A stretch of 64,000 nucleotides of DNA from Batillaria attramentaria (lineage: Eukaryota > Mollusca > Gastropoda > Batillariidae): assembly GCA_018292915.2 (NCBI GenBank), contig JACVVK020000005.1, forward strand, positions 5,320,001 through 5,384,000, in the 5' to 3' direction. Position 1 is the first letter of the stretch. Each line of letters opens with the position of its first letter. Shown here piece after piece: positions 36,601 to 51,971 of the stretch. The translations under genes were made by a program, and so were the position numbers. Below the pieces are notes generated by a model. The model did no database searches. It saw nothing but the letters and a program-made list of their open reading frames with translations, and was not told where the DNA came from.

Positions 36601-39600
36601 CACCGATGCCTTTGTTCCTGAAATACATGAAGAAATACATAAGTACAGCATACAGAAACAGCACACTTGAAAATCTGATACAAGTACACAGTTTTTTTGT
36701 TTTTTTTGTTCAGACCGAACAATTTCTGAAATAGACTGGCAAAGACGTGACTGTGTTACATTTGGCATTCAGACTCTTACAAATGGTAGTGAACAGTGAT
36801 CAGGGTTTGTGCTGATGTTTTGTATTTTGCAACAGAACAAAAAAGGAATTGGTAAAAATGTGTATGGCTCTAAAACAACAACAACAACAAAAATCAGAGA
36901 GAAGTTTTTTTTTTTTTTTTTTTTGGGGGGGGGGGGGGGGTTGCCCCAACTCTTTTGCCAGCTCCAGTGGTGTTCCTCCCACTTAACTTTCACAAAGGAC
37001 GGCACAGGTCGACGTTTCAGATTTCGCCTTCCTCAGCAGAGTTACCTTTTGTTTGTTGAAGTTATGTCCCATTTGTTTGTGTCCTGAGGAAGGTGAAAGC
37101 TGAAATGTCGACCCGTGCTGTCCTTTGTGAAAGTTAAGTGGTTAAGTGGTTTCTGTCCCTTTTATTTGCAAAAAAACAAAAAAAATAAAAAAATAAAAAA
37201 TAAAAAATGCAATAAATGTGAGTCCTGAGTGATGAAAGTGATAAACTCAAAGAAATTTTCCTCACTTTTTTGGTGAGTTGAGTCTGTTCTTGTAGTGCTC
37301 CATGATCTTCTCCTCGAGCCTTTCTTTCTGGCGACGCAGCTCTGACAGCTTCTCCCTGTAACACGCCAACCACATCTTACAATCATTTACAAACAAAACC
37401 CCCATCTTATACATGATTCACATGAAAAACAACAGCAGCGGAGGTAGGGGCGGGCGGGTGATGGCGGGAGGGTGGGTGGAAGAAAGGTGGTTGGCATGGT
37501 TGTCTGGGAAGGGGATTGAGGGAGTGGCCGAAATGTGTCTTTTGAAAATGTACTTTAATATTTTCTAGTGAAAATTGAGCCCTCAGCTGGGCTATCAATT
37601 TTGTTTTCCCGAAAATGGCAATGCTCTGATTGGAATTAAGACTGAACATGAAGACTAAAAATGGTGGATGGATAAATGGTCTGGACATGGTTGCGAGAGA
37701 AATTTTGGATTGAAAATCCAGTTGGACTGGAAACACGGAATGACCTTTTGTGGTTTACTGTTCTGTTTGTCTGTTGTTTTTTTTTTTTTAATGAAAATAT
37801 TCGTTTCCTCATTTTAAGATTGTAAAAATATGGAATTCTGCCCCAACAGTAGAGAGTGTCGCCCATGATGAAGAAAAAGTAAAGGTCAGTTGAGAAGATA
37901 CTGACAGGTAGGCCTTCTCCTCCTCGGCGAAGTGGTCCTTGCTGTTGAGTGCCTGGGTCAGAAGGTCGTGGTTCTGGTTCAACAGCTGTTGGATCTGCAG
38001 AAGTAGAGTCTGGTTCTCGTTCTCCAGTCGTTCGTTTACCTGGTACATCGTCTGCAGCGCCAGAAAACGGCAAAATTAATACATTGGCGCACTCATATCC
38101 TCATCTTGTTTTCATTAACACGTTTCAGAAACAGAGCTTCCCCACCTTGTTTTTATTAATACATTTCATACCACACAAAGGGCTCCACTGTTTTGTTTTT
38201 TTCCTTTGAGTTGCCCCATCTCTTCCCCAGCTCTTATGACTGAATTAGCTATGGAATAGAAAGAAGACACCCAAGGAAAAAACTCCGACAAAACAAAACA
38301 AATTATACATACAAACAACCGACAATAACAACAACAACAAACAGTCCACAGACAAAGGTTTGACTCACGTCCAGTCTGTTTTCGGCCTTCTGCACTTCCA
38401 TCACAGCACCCGACAGCTGCTCCTTTGCCTCCGTCAGCTCACCCGACTGCTCTGTGTTCTTCAGCTGGAGTGCGTTCAGCTCGCTCTTCAGCGCTTTGTG
38501 ACTGGCCAGCGAGTCCGAGTAGTCCCTGCTGAGTTTGTCGTACGCGGTTCGAAGCCTGTCCTGGTCGTCGCGGAGACGGTTGTAGTCCATCTGAAGGTTA
38601 CCCAGCGACCGTTGTTCCATTTTCAGCTGTTGTCGCTCTTTCTCAAGCATGTCGCGAATCTTGTTCACATCGTCCTTACCCTTCGGAGAGAGTGAAATTC
38701 ACTTTGTCAGCCTTTCAGACTCAAAATATCACAGGCAGAAGCTGAATTACGTGTGAAGCTGGTCTAACAGCCATCCAACTCTTCTCATGTAAAATGTCGG
38801 ACATGATTTGCACTGGTTGCCAAGCAGAGTGAAAAGTTTACACAAACTCTGCAAACATCTTAATCCTCCCTAACCGCAGAAGTGGTAAATGCTGGTAGCT
38901 AGGCAGGGGAAGGGCCAGGACAAAGCAAGAGGATAAATTTCAAAGGCACTGCTTGTGCTTTGTGCAAAGGCTCTTGACTGACTTTCTGCCCGAACTGTGA
39001 GGCTTCAGCAAAATTGTGTTATTGCTATTTTTGTTAAGTGGTGATTAACTTTGTGGTGAATAGTGCTATGTTCCAGCCATAACAATCACCCCTATCTCTG
39101 GCAAAAAAAGATAATATCCTCTGAATATGGAAAGTAGTTGCCCACACAGCAGGGTACTTGAAAATGGTTACACAGCGACCCTCTTGTCCAAGGGGGATGA
39201 CCCTGGCAGCGTTCAGCCCATGCACAGGAACACTACTACCAACCATATAGGCAATGCACGACCTACCCCAATGATAATCTCTTACTGAACATTCGCAGCA
39301 GCTGATTGTAGCAACTCTACTGTGATCTGAAAAGGACCATAGCATCATGGATCTGACAGGAGCTTAGCCCCTTTTTCAGATCTAGCACTAGAACTACAAG
39401 CCTACCTGCAGGAAAGCATCGAGCTGCTCCTGAACATCCTTCAGCTCGTTCTTCAAGGACTTGTGGATGGCTTTGAGGGACCCGTGCTCCGAGATAAGCG
39501 CCTCATACTCGAGCGACAGCTGCTTGTGGAGGTCCTGGAGGGCTTCGTGGTCATGCGCCAGTGCCTCTCTCTTCCCACTCACGTCCTCCAGGCGCTGGAT

Positions 39601-41265
39601 CAGCACGTCATGCTCGCTCTCCAGGTTGGAGTGCTGCATCTGTAGGTCCGCCTTCTCCGAGGCCAGGGACACACACTTGGACTGCAGGGTTGTGTTCTCC
39701 ACCTGATGTGAAAGGCGAAGCGTGAGAATACTGAGATACATGGCTAGTGAGAGCTGAGAGTTTTAATGCAATTCATGCCCTGTAAGTGATGCATGAAGCT
39801 ACTCCCCTGCCCAGCTATCATCAATATTGTCTCCCCTCTTTCCACAGCAAGCACGTGACTGTTTAAAGATCTCTCTGTAATCCCACAGTGCATGTAGGAA
39901 ATGTTCTCCCTAGCAAACAAACAACAACAACAAAACGTTAATGAATTGCTAATCTTGACTAATTCTTGCATATCGCACACGGGTGGTCGGAGATTCAGAG
40001 AAGCAGGCAATCCCTATGTGCAACACATCACGTGTTTTACTTGTAGCTTTAAACCATTCCAGACTCACTTGCCCTGAGCTTATGCTAATCCTAACCTGGC
40101 TTGTCTCAAAGAAAGCAAAGGAAAACTAGTCTATGTATGTTCCTTTGAAATGATAAAACTTCCACACTGGGGCTCTTTGTATATACACGGACGAAAGGAA
40201 GCAAGCGAAGGGAAGTAATGTGGAAAACATGAATCTGTTTGTAGAAACAGTTGCATGGTAGCATGTATTCGGACCGTACCCACTGTTCCCGAGTTATCTC
40301 GTAAGTCGTCCCCACATGCGACCATCTTGTTCCGAGTTATCTTGCAACGCGTCCACAATGAGTTAAAGGCCAAATTTAAAAATATTTTCCGCTCACAAAT
40401 CATTCTGAGCTGTTTTGGTGGTGTCTAGCATCACATCACTTAGATACCTGCACAGTGACAGCATCTTAAAGGCTGGCACCAAGTCAACAGAAGTGTACAC
40501 AATAACGTGGCTAACACGAGGACTGAGTGAGAGGCTTGTCGGTACAGTCGACTCCACAGTGGGGCGATCTGAATTTTCGACCACTCGCGCAGAGTGCAGA
40601 CCGCACTGTGTCGCACTAAGAGCTGTAGTAATCATTAAGATAAAAGTATTTCAACAAACAGATGCACTCACAGGCCAAAAATGTTACAAAACATAAGTTG
40701 GCTTTAAAGCTTAGTGAACATGGAAATGATGCATCTAACCTAATTGAAAATTACCTGAAGCTGAGCGCACTGCGTCTGCAGTGAGCTGTTCTGTCCTTGG
40801 AGGGACGAGTTCTGCACCTGGAGACCCGAAACTTGCTTCTCCAGCTTGCGACACTGGTCCGAAAGTGATGAGACGTTGGCTTGCAGATTGCTGCTGTCTG
40901 CCAGTAAGGTGGCATTCTGCAAGAGACAGAAATAAGCAAGACCTGTAGTAAAATCAAGATAACGTCTCTGTACTGGTTAGCTCACAAGGTACCTTCTTCT
41001 CAAGCATTTTAATTTTTTGTTTTAATAGAAATGTCTTTTTCGTACTAATGGAAAGTTAATGGCGGCGAAAATCAGGGACATACAACATGGACATTTCTTA
41101 CTTCCGAAGCAAGTAAGCAACCAAACAAACGGCCCAAAACAACAACAACAACAACAAACCAACAACAAAAACACACAGAAATAACAAAACAAGCAAACAC
41201 AACACAACTCATACATGGACGCATGCACCCGCCTGCCCACCCGCCCGCCCGCGCGCACACACGCA

Positions 41266-41297
<32 letters not shown>

Positions 41298-44200
41298 CAC
41301 ACACACACCGAGAACAGCAGCATAAAGAAACCCCAAACAAACAAACAACATCAACAGGGCTTCATATCCCTGTCAGACATCAGTCACAAACCGATTTATT
41401 TTCAAAACGTCAGATTACTGTCTTACCAAGCCGGACATATGTCCTCTTATTTCTGTGCCACAGTGGACAATATTCAAACGTCCTATACTTTTATGGTCAG
41501 CCTGGACATTTGTCCTATTGTAGTTCCTGTGGATGTGAAGCCCTCCACCGACAAGAAGAAGAAACGAAAAGTTGCAACAAGAGAAAGAAGTGCTTACGGT
41601 TCTCTCCAGCTCCACCAAGTGATCCTTCAGTTGTAAGATTTCCTTGGTAGCATTGGGTGGACTGCTCTGTACATGGTGCACCTCAACGCGATGTCTGAAA
41701 AACAAAGGCATTCCACGTCAAAATCTGATCAACTGATATACTAGGCTTTATACAGGTAGCTTAAGAATTCTTAACATTCCATTGCTCGTGGTTAAACTTC
41801 AAAATGCCAGAATGTTTGACACTCTGTGATCTCTGAGATTTGTACGTGGCGTCTGGCGGCTGAACCAGGCAACCATTGCAATTTGTCTGCGAAGCCAGAA
41901 CTACAGGGTTGCAAGTGGGAAAAGCTGCCCAATCTTGGAAATCACTTTAAGCTAAACCTACTCCAGAAAACCTAACAGCAAGGGTGGGGTTGTGGGGGGT
42001 GTGTGTGGGAGGTGCGTGGCATCTCCGATCTCTTCAGTATAACTTCACATACTTTGAGGTAAAAAGACAATTCTTTACCAGGGGAGAATACTCTGAATCT
42101 TGACACACGTGCTTTGCGTATGGGGTTACAGGTACTCTTAGCAGTCACCTCATAATCCGAAACTTGTTGCTCGCTGATTCTGCCAATCCGCAACATTTAA
42201 TTTTATAGAAGTTTTATAGAAGTTTTATAGAAGTTCTCAATCCTAAAAATTTATTTTTTGAAACCTCTCAATCTCGAAAATTGAATTTTCAAAAGTCCTC
42301 ATTCTGGAAATCCTGTGTGTTCCAGAAAATTGGCATCCCTAGTGCAGGCTTGTTCCAGAGCCCTGTCTTTGCAGTCACCCTTGCAGTGGACAGAGGATCT
42401 GTGTAGTGTACGCACACACTTTACTTGCTCTATCGTTCATGCTAATGAACAGACAGTGGTGACAGCGTGCCTGACCTGTCGGGACGTCTGCTGGACATCT
42501 CCAGGCTTTTGTGACCGGCCACCTCCTCCTCGTACCGCTGTTTCACAGCCTCACTCTCGCATCGTGCTTGCCGCAGCTCATCCTGAAGTTTGAGATTCCG
42601 ACTCTTCGACTCCTCCAGCCTGCAGACCAATGAAAATGACCACAGTGAAAATTTTTCTTTGTGACCCATTGCGTGGAACACTGAAAGGTGTGCCTTTAAT
42701 AAAAATGCTTAAGACTTTTATTTATTCCATCCCTTGGTATCAGATGCCATGAACTTGGAAATGTTCTACATGACATTATTTGTGTGCGTGTATGCGTGTT
42801 TGAGTGTGTGCGTACATAGGGGGTGCGTATGCATGGTCTGATAGATGCTTTCTTAATGAACCTTGTTTCCAGTGCCTGTATCTTCTCATCCTTGATCTCG
42901 CTGTTCTTCTTCAGTGTCTCCTGCATCAGACTCTCAAGCGCCTTCAGACGGCTGGAACACAAGACGACAGAAAACACATCAATTCAGTCTTGATCTACAT
43001 ATTACAGCTCAATGCAAAACTGCTAACCCAATCTGAATGAACAGCACCACATGTGATGCCCAATGTATCTGGAGAAACCCACCAACGACCCACCAAAATG
43101 AACAGCGCCACATACTAGACATGAAAATTTGATGCCTCAAGTGGAGCTCTGGAGAGACCCCTCAATAATTGACCCAAATGCCACACACTAGAGGTAAAAA
43201 AAAACAAAATCTAATGCTGCACACTGAACTTAAACCCCAGATCTCTCAAACTTGTGTTTGTTAAAGTTATGTCCCATTTGCTTGTATCCTGAGGAAGTCA
43301 AAAGCCGAAACATTGACACGTGCCGTCCTGTGTGAAAGTAAGTGGTTGCTGTCCTTTTTATGTCGCTTTTATTTAGTAGTATGACTTGTTACAACTGCTC
43401 CACCACCACCCAAAGTTAACCGCTTTTCAGCCAACTCACTTTTCATCCTGGGACTGTTCAGCGAGGGCCAGTTTTTTAGTGTTGATGCCCACGTGCTCCA
43501 GCTCCTGGTGAAGTTTCTCCAGCTCGTTGTGAAGCTCCTGACTCGTGATCTTCTCCTTCACCAGTTCCTGTACAACACACTTCTGTCAAAACACCTCAAC
43601 AACCACACTACAACCAGGCAAACTAGATTTCCTTACTGCAACTGTATCTATAGCATCTAAACAAACATTCTTATTTCCAGGCATAGGTACAAAACTGTAA
43701 TTAAAAGCATAGTGCAAACTCATGTGTTCTTGTTTGTTATTAATTTCAGTTGCTGGCATTCAAGTGATACTTGTTTTCAGTTTGTACCAATACTGTGTTC
43801 TTGTGACAAACTTGGTTCTGACTGATTTGGAATATTAACCCTGGTAGTTATGAACCCGGAATATTCTGGACTACCTCTGTGGCTTTTTCAGCGTAAGACA
43901 AATTAATTTAGCACGACCAGGGTTAATACAGATCAAGATGAATGGTCCATTCATGTCAGTTTAATTGCCAGGGGAGACATTTGTATCTTGAGTAAAAAAG
44001 AAAAAAGAAGATAAAAAAAACTTTACTGCAAAGCAGATACAAACAACAGTCTGCATAGAGGGTACAGTTTTCTCAAAATAGGTCATATCTTAGAAATATT
44101 CTATGATTTTGGGTCCTGAAATAAACAATAACACAGTGAAATGTCAAAAAAGAGAAGCTGTGAGTTTGTGAGATGTACCTGCAAACACCACTTACTTCTC

Positions 44201-47200
44201 GGAGTGTTGCCAGAGTCCTCCTGTCCGCGTTCATCTCCTGGAACATGTCTTTGTTCTCCTTCTCCAGTTCCTTGAGGCGAGTGGCCGTGGCCTGCATCTG
44301 CTCCAGGGAGCGGCGCAAGGTCTTGTGGTCTGCCTCCAGCGTGCGGAACTTGCTGCTCAGCTCATCCAGCGACGACTCCTTCACGTCCAGCGACTGCCGC
44401 AGCTTGCGGTTCTCCTTCTCCAGGGCGGCCTTATCCTTCTGCACCTTGTCCAGCTCCGTCTCCAGCTCCTGGGACTCCTTCTCACGGTCCTCGAGCTTCC
44501 TGGAGGACATCTTGAACGACTCGATCTGCTTCTGTAGCTGCTCGTTCTCGGCCTCAATGTCAGAGTTGTCCTTCTCCAGCTGCTGCAGGCGCTTGGTGGT
44601 CACCTCCAGGGTCTTCTGCAGGCGCTGGTTCTCGTTGTTCAGGTCGATGACGTCAAACTCTAGCTGCTCCTGCTTGGCCTTCTGGGCTTTCTGTGACTCC
44701 AGCAGCTTCCTCACCTGCTGTATCTCCTTGTTGAGGAGGTCTTTCTCACTCTCCAGCTCTGCCACTTTGGTGGACGAGCCCTTCAGGTTTTCCAAAGTCC
44801 TCTCTAATTTCTGCTTCTCCACCGTCAAGTTGATGTGGTCCTGCTCCAGCTGTTCCTTCTTCTTCATGGCCGCCTGCAGTGTGTCCACTGTCTTTTGCAG
44901 TTTGCGGTTTTCAACCTCCATGTCGGAGAACTCCTGTTCCAGTCTCTCCAGTTTATCACAGGTGTGCTGTAACGTTGCCACCTTCTGGTGCAGCTCGCTG
45001 TTCTCTTTTTCCACGCTGGCGTTCTCGTTTTCCAGCTCAGAGATGCGGTCCACGTTCTCCTTTAGCTTGGAGTATGAACGCTGCAGCTGGCGATTCTCAA
45101 ACTCCATCTTGGACATCTGTGTGTTTTTGGCGTTGATGGTCTCCGTCATGCGCTTGTTCTCTCGTTCCAGGTCCTTCATCTTGGCATCGTTTGTTTTCTC
45201 GTTTCTCTCTCTCAGGACCTGTTGTAAAAAAAACAAACAAACCCAAACCCTAAATGTTTATGTTCTGTATACATATATTAGTTACATGCATATCATTCAA
45301 TAAAAGGAAGCTGGTAAGAATCACCTTCAGTCAGTGGCTACCTCGGATGCAAGTTGTGGAGGGCAACACTTCACCTCAACTGGCCAAGAAACGTCGGTAT
45401 TGGAAGCATGATCAATACAGTTGCTGTTACATCCTTTGAGAGTTTGCCCCCCCCCCCCCCCCCATCCAGGTGCTGATGTAAGACTGGGCATACTGAGAAG
45501 TTCTTGAAATACTGATCCACCCCACAAATCATACAAAACAAAAAAAAACTAACTAATGAAAAACCAAAACACAACACCCCCCCCCCCAAAAAAAAAAAAA
45601 AAAAAAATCAAACAAACAACAACCAAACAACAACAACAACAAAACAACCCCAAACCCAAAATTCCCCCCCCCCCCCCCCCCAAAAAAAAAAAAAAAAAAA
45701 ACCCCAACAAAAACAAAACAAAACACGAAAAAAGAAGGAAAAACTCTCCAAAACAAAACAACACACACAACACCAATGAAGAAAACAAAACAAAACAACA
45801 GAACAAAAACATCAACACAAACCCAACACATGGCACTGGTAAAAATAGACAAGAAGTTCACACGAAGTCCTCAGTGCATCCAGCTCACCTCGATGGTGTG
45901 GGACAGCTGGGCGTTCTCCTGCTCCAGTTCCCGCACCTGTCGTTCGTAGTTCTCCTTCACCATGTCCAGGGCCTGCTGCAGTTCCCGTCTCTCCCCTTCC
46001 ACCTTATGCTGCTCCTCCTCCGCAGCAAACAGCTTCTCAGACGCATCCTGAAACATGTGAATACACCAAGTTAAAACTGAAGCTGATGGCACACGGAAGC
46101 GTAAGCAAACAGCGAACATGGTGTTTTTCCGTGGTTCTCACGTGACATGTGGCTACAACATTCCTTTGCCCTAATGTTTCTCGGGCGCGTGTTTTAATAA
46201 TAATAATAATAAATGGTATTTGTAGGTGGCATTTCTTTCGAGCTGTTCTTCATGTCAGTTTGAACAAAAATGTCTCCCGTGTGCCATAAGCCTTACTGCA
46301 GTGGCAGTATATATAGCATTAACCTGTCTACAGTTCATATCCATGGGAACTATAACGGGACAAATGTTTTCCCTGACCGCAGAAAAGGCAAAGAAAAGAA
46401 AACTCCTGACCTGTGCGGTCTCCTGCAGTTTCTCAATGCGCTTGCTGAGTCGCTGGTTCTCTTTCTCCAGCTGCAGGTTCACTTCGGCTGAATGGATGAG
46501 CGCCCCGTCCTGCATCTCGCGCAGCTTGGCTGACAACCGCTGGTTCTCCAGCTCCAGCCGCAGTATCTTGGCGTTGGACGTTTCCGTCAGCTGGTCCGAC
46601 AATGATCCGCGCATGTCTTAGGAGAAGAAAATGTGTCGAAGCATTCGATTAGATCAGAGCATTGGACTAGATCAGAGCAGAGAACAAATTGTCCCAAATT
46701 TTTTCTGATGTACAACAAAATGTTTCAACAAAACAGCCAAAAACTAGTTCTGGGTGGGGTGCAGGGGAAATGCCCCATGGGGGGAGAAGGGGGGGGGGGG
46801 GATGAATGGCAAAGCATCCAGGGAGAAAATGAATATAGCAATTTATAAGATGGTGGCCTCTCCTAGCAACTAAACATAAAATATGAACATGCCATTATGA
46901 ATTACCCCTGAGCTGCTACTATTTGATCCATATTTTTCTCATTTGTCAGAATTTTCGCCAGGGAGGGTTTTTTGTTTGTTTGTTTGTTGTTGTTTTTTTT
47001 TTTGGGGGGGGGGGGGGGAGAAACAAAAATACAAACAAAACCAAAACCAACAACAACAAAGAACTAAAAACAAAAACGGAGTTCCATGATGGACGAACAT
47101 CACCATGCAGTCAGCAGAGAGGGTGGCACAGGTGTTTGGGAGTTTAACGTCCTTTTTCACCCCATATGGGTGCAACACATTAGCAGAGAAGCTCTCGACT

Positions 47201-50200
47201 GGACTGTAAGCAAATAAAAAGGAAGCGCTTCATCCGCGACAGAAAATCACTCACTGCCAACTTTGGCCCTGGCGTCTTCCAGCTCCTGTTCCAGACTAGC
47301 GCTCTCGTTCATGCTGGACTTCTTCTCAAACTCAAGTCGGGCATTCTCCTCCGTGAGCAGCTCGATACGCTCTCTGTCAAGGTCACGCTCCTGTTTGAAG
47401 CAGTTCACAGGAATATTATAATAAACAACTGATTGAGGATATATGACATTTAAAAGAGAAGGCTGAATACCTGCACTATATGTCTTGACACCTTAGAGTA
47501 AAATCAAAATCAACTCTTCTGCTAGTCATTAAAAAAAAAAGTCAAATACAAAAAAAAAAAAACCCAAAAAACCCTCCAGTCAAATCCTGTCCGCTAAGTT
47601 TTAAATGACATTCATGAATAGGAAAAACTAGAGGTATAAAAATCTTATGAAACTGAACCAAGAATCGGAGATTCAAGTGAACACAATCGAGACAACTTAA
47701 GGGAGGAAACTGTGCTTGTACGGGAAATATGATCGCATTGCAGATGTACAGATCCAAGCACAGAAAAAATAAAAAGATAGGAAAGAGTGGATGGGGGAGC
47801 TGGGGACAAAAACAACAAAAAACACTATGAGGAGGCAATGCTGGTGAATGCACAGCAATGTGAGATGAGCAAATGAATTCCAGAAATAGATCTCACAGCG
47901 TAGAGGTTCTCGATCTGCTGTCGGTACTTCATTAGCTCCGCCTCCAGCTCCACAACGGTCTCCACGCGCTTTCTGCTCGTGGCCAGCTGCTCTTCCAGCA
48001 TGGTTCGAGTCTCTTCCAGAATCTGCGTCTCCTCCCTCAGCTCCTCCGTGCGTGCCTTGTAGAACTCCAGCTCGTTCAATCGCTCTTTGTACTTCAGTAT
48101 CTCTTTCTCGTACATATCGACCTTGCTGGCCTGTTGGTAGAAAGATCCATTATGAAAACTGAAATACACACATGTAGTTCTGGTCCATATATTTATCAGC
48201 CAAATGTAAAGAAAGACACACTGGGTACTATATTCCACTCTTAACCCATTCACTGCCATGGTGGCAGATTTTTATGACTCGTGCCTCTAGCCTAGACGTC
48301 AGACTTGTTCAAAATGTAGTCGTTCTAGTGGTTAAAAAAAACTACAACCACCAGCTCTCCACATACAGGCACGTTTTGCTGCCTTTGTACAGCATGTCAT
48401 GTGAAGGGATACAACCAGTGAGTGACCAAAAACGCGTGTGGCAGTGAAACGGTTAATCATGAAGCATATTTCATGACACAGTGATCACACCAAGCGCTAC
48501 AGTAGTGCAACAAGTCCTAGAATTTCAATGTTTGACCGCTCATGAAAAGTGTAAACAATACTGTATCGCATTAAGAGCTGTACTAATAATCAATGTAGAG
48601 TATTTCGAGCATACAGGCACACTCACGAGGGAAACTGTTCCAAAACATAAGCTGGCTCAGCAAAGATGGAATTAGCCCGTTTAGAGACTCTCTCAGTAAC
48701 TCAACTAAAATATTGCAGCAATTTGCTGCCAGTACAATGGCAGGGCTTCATGTCCAGTTCAGACATCATTTACACACCGATTTATTTTGTAAATGTCCAA
48801 TAACTTTCTTAATCTTACAACAGCAGACATAATTATGTCCGATCAATTCTGCGCTATAGGGGACAATATTCAGGACACACGTCAAAACTTAGTTTTACAG
48901 CCATTTCTCCCATGATAGTTTCCATACTTTCCACAAATTTATCCACACCAAACTGCAATAAAGATGTTAAAATTCAATTACAGTACATAAATAACAAAGA
49001 CGGAAGTAACACTGACCTTCTCCTTGAGGATGTCCAGCTCATCTCGCAGCGACCTTGTCGTTCTTGCCTCCTGCACCAGCTCTGCGTTCTGAAACATGGT
49101 ATCCTCAGCCATAGTCACAGGACTCTGCTTTCGCCAACACACGAAATTCTGCCTAACTTAATTAGCAGAAATCACAACCTTGATTCCCACTACACGCCTT
49201 TCAAACAGTCTGGTGCACAGAATGTATACCAGGGAAGACAGGGTACCATGTTACACTGTCCAGCCAGGGTTAAAAGTCTGAGAGGGGCAGGAGAGTCACG
49301 TGGTGCATTCTCAGAACCCGACCAGTTCTTAAGGGTTGAGAATAGTTTTCACTACAAGGACAGCGCTGCCAAGACAGCATTATATCAGAGACATACACAG
49401 CACTGACTTCATGCTGTGGCAGAAAACTATTTGTTTTGTTGTTTTGCAGTCCCAAGACTTCGCTACAAAAGAATCACAGCTGAGACTAGTGAGAGTGCAG
49501 GAACGAAAGGCCGCAAGTCACGGAGACCGTGAGGTCACTGAGCGCTGGTTGACACAGACGGGCGCACAAAGCACAGAAAGCAATGTCAGGGGGTCCTGTA
49601 TGTGGAAAGTGTGTCAATGACTACCTGATCCTCTTACAAATCGGGCCAATCCCGGGGCAGCAGCATCCATCCTGTCATCCCATTCATTGTGAAAGCAACA
49701 GAGTCCACACAGACTGTCACAGTGTCAATAAGCCGGTTCTGGCCGATCGCATTGTGTACACAACAGTCGCTTAAAAAGCCAATCTGCCGATATTTCTCGG
49801 ATCACAAATCACTCTGAGCTGGTTTGCTGGTATCCGACATCGGATCGCTGAGACACTGTGTGCAGTTTCAGCCCCTCACAGCCTGGCAATGATCCCGGAC
49901 AGAAGGCTACACGCAAAGCGAAAAGCGAGGTGTCTGCCACAGCGTTGAGGCCACTCGCTGACTAGAAGAACTTGGGGCTGTTTCAATAGTCGTCCACACA
50001 GTAGCAGATGTGCATTCTGACCGCTCCTTATCATTAACACATTTCGTATTGTGTATGAGTATCCCACGTGTTTGACTCTTTTTCAGTTCTGGCCCTGTAC
50101 GGGTGGGTGGGTGGGTGTTTAACGTCCTTTATCAAAGACGGGGCAACGATGAAAAAGCCAGCACAAATATCTGGCCCCAGCCGGGATACGAACTCACGAC

Positions 50201-51935
50201 CCGAGCATTAGAAGTCCAACACTCTACCATTCGGCCATCCCGGCTCCCCGGCCCTGTACGGGGAAAACCAGGCAAGATGTACGGTTCCTTAACGACTCTC
50301 GCTGCAGCAAACACGAGTATAATCAAAGTGCAGCACTCCCACTCAGCCAAACAGACTTCAATTAATCACGGGTTTTTTTGTGGGGCCACTGGTGCAAAAC
50401 CCCAAACTTACTTGGTAGGAATTGAGTTAAGACAGACAATGTCCAGTGTGAAGGCCTGCTCAGTCGCAACCGCGGATGTCCTAAACCAAAATGACGCTAA
50501 GTACCGTCAGAGACATAGAATCCGTGTCTCTTTTAGCATTTCACAAGCTAACTCAAAATCTACAGACATCGCTGTACTCGAAACTGGGACATGTACCCCA
50601 TCTCTGTATAAACCTGTATGAATTCCCCAAAGGACACCGTGCCATTTAACATATCTTCCTGGCCCATTGAATAATTTTTTGACACTTCCTTCTACTCAGT
50701 AACACCTTCCTCTTCCCTACACTGGGGCTTAAAATAGACGTGCCCTAGTTTATGGTGTCAAAGGTGGGTCCGGGGGTGGAGGAGGGGGGTGGGTGGGGGG
50801 GGGGAGGGGTATCAAAAGACATTTAAGCATGAAGGGTGAATCACTGCAGGAAACTAACTTGTCAGGTGTTAAATACGCAGGGAATGTTTGAGGAAGTTAA
50901 TTCTTGAATAAATTTCATTGTCAAGGAGAAAAATCCTCACTCAGTATTTTATATATTTTCATATTGTTTTTTTGTGTGTTTTTTTTTAAACACTATCTTT
51001 CTTTTAAAAACCTCTCCCTAAGCGCCGTGATGACTCAGCGTGGAGCCGTGTGCTATACCAGGTCTCCATCATCATCATTATATATGGCGTGAAAGGAAAA
51101 AAAAAAAAAAAAAAAAATCAAAAGAAATTCAGGTTAGGAGGAATGATTCGCTGGAGGAAACTTTGCCTGTCAGATGTTGAATACTCATAGGACTGGTCTA
51201 GAATACATTAATGATAAAGAAGAGGGTGGGTGGGGTGGGTGTTTGGGAGTTTAACGTCCTTTTCCACAACATACGGGTGGTAAGAAAAAGGCCAGCACTT
51301 GGCTCCAGCCGGGATTCGAACTCACGACGTGAGCACTGAAAGTCCAACACTCTACCCTTCGGCTATGCCGGCTCCCCATGAAACAGAAGAAATATCCTCA
51401 CTCAGAGGAGGAATTTTTTACACCCCCACCCCACCTTGTGTATACATGCAGTTCATATTCAATGTATTCATGTATTGAGGTTGGGGAGGGAGGGGAGCTT
51501 GTATCGGGAAGAGGGAACTGGGTGATGTCAAAGTCAAGAAATAAGACATCCCATGCTAGCACACGCAACTGTCATCACCCCTCACAGCACACAAGTGACA
51601 AAGTGACACTTTGACAACAGTTCCATCATAAATGAAAGGCGGTCCTTATGTCCAGGCATGCATGTCTAACCACCGGTTTTCTTTAACCCACTTCTGAAAA
51701 TATGCAGATTACCTTCAGGTGTTTCAGATCGCTTAATTACTAAATGACTGTAATGGTTCTGGCTCTGAAATTGAATGAAACGTACGTGTATAAATTTGGA
51801 TATCTCTGTGTGTTGTGTATTTTGTGGAACCTTCCATGCACTGCAGTGTGAACCCTAGTCTCTTGCAGAAGTGCACCTTTTTTTTTTTCACTTTGCCAAC
51901 ACTGTCCCCCCCCCCCTCCCCCCCAAAAAAGGGAG

Positions 51936-51971
<36 letters not shown>

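Noticed and set aside
44173..45303. 376-codon plus-strand ORF
   Set aside because: Antisense shadow of the large CCDC88 coiled-coil exon; Ser/Leu/Phe-rich complement of Glu/Lys/Leu codons, no domain.
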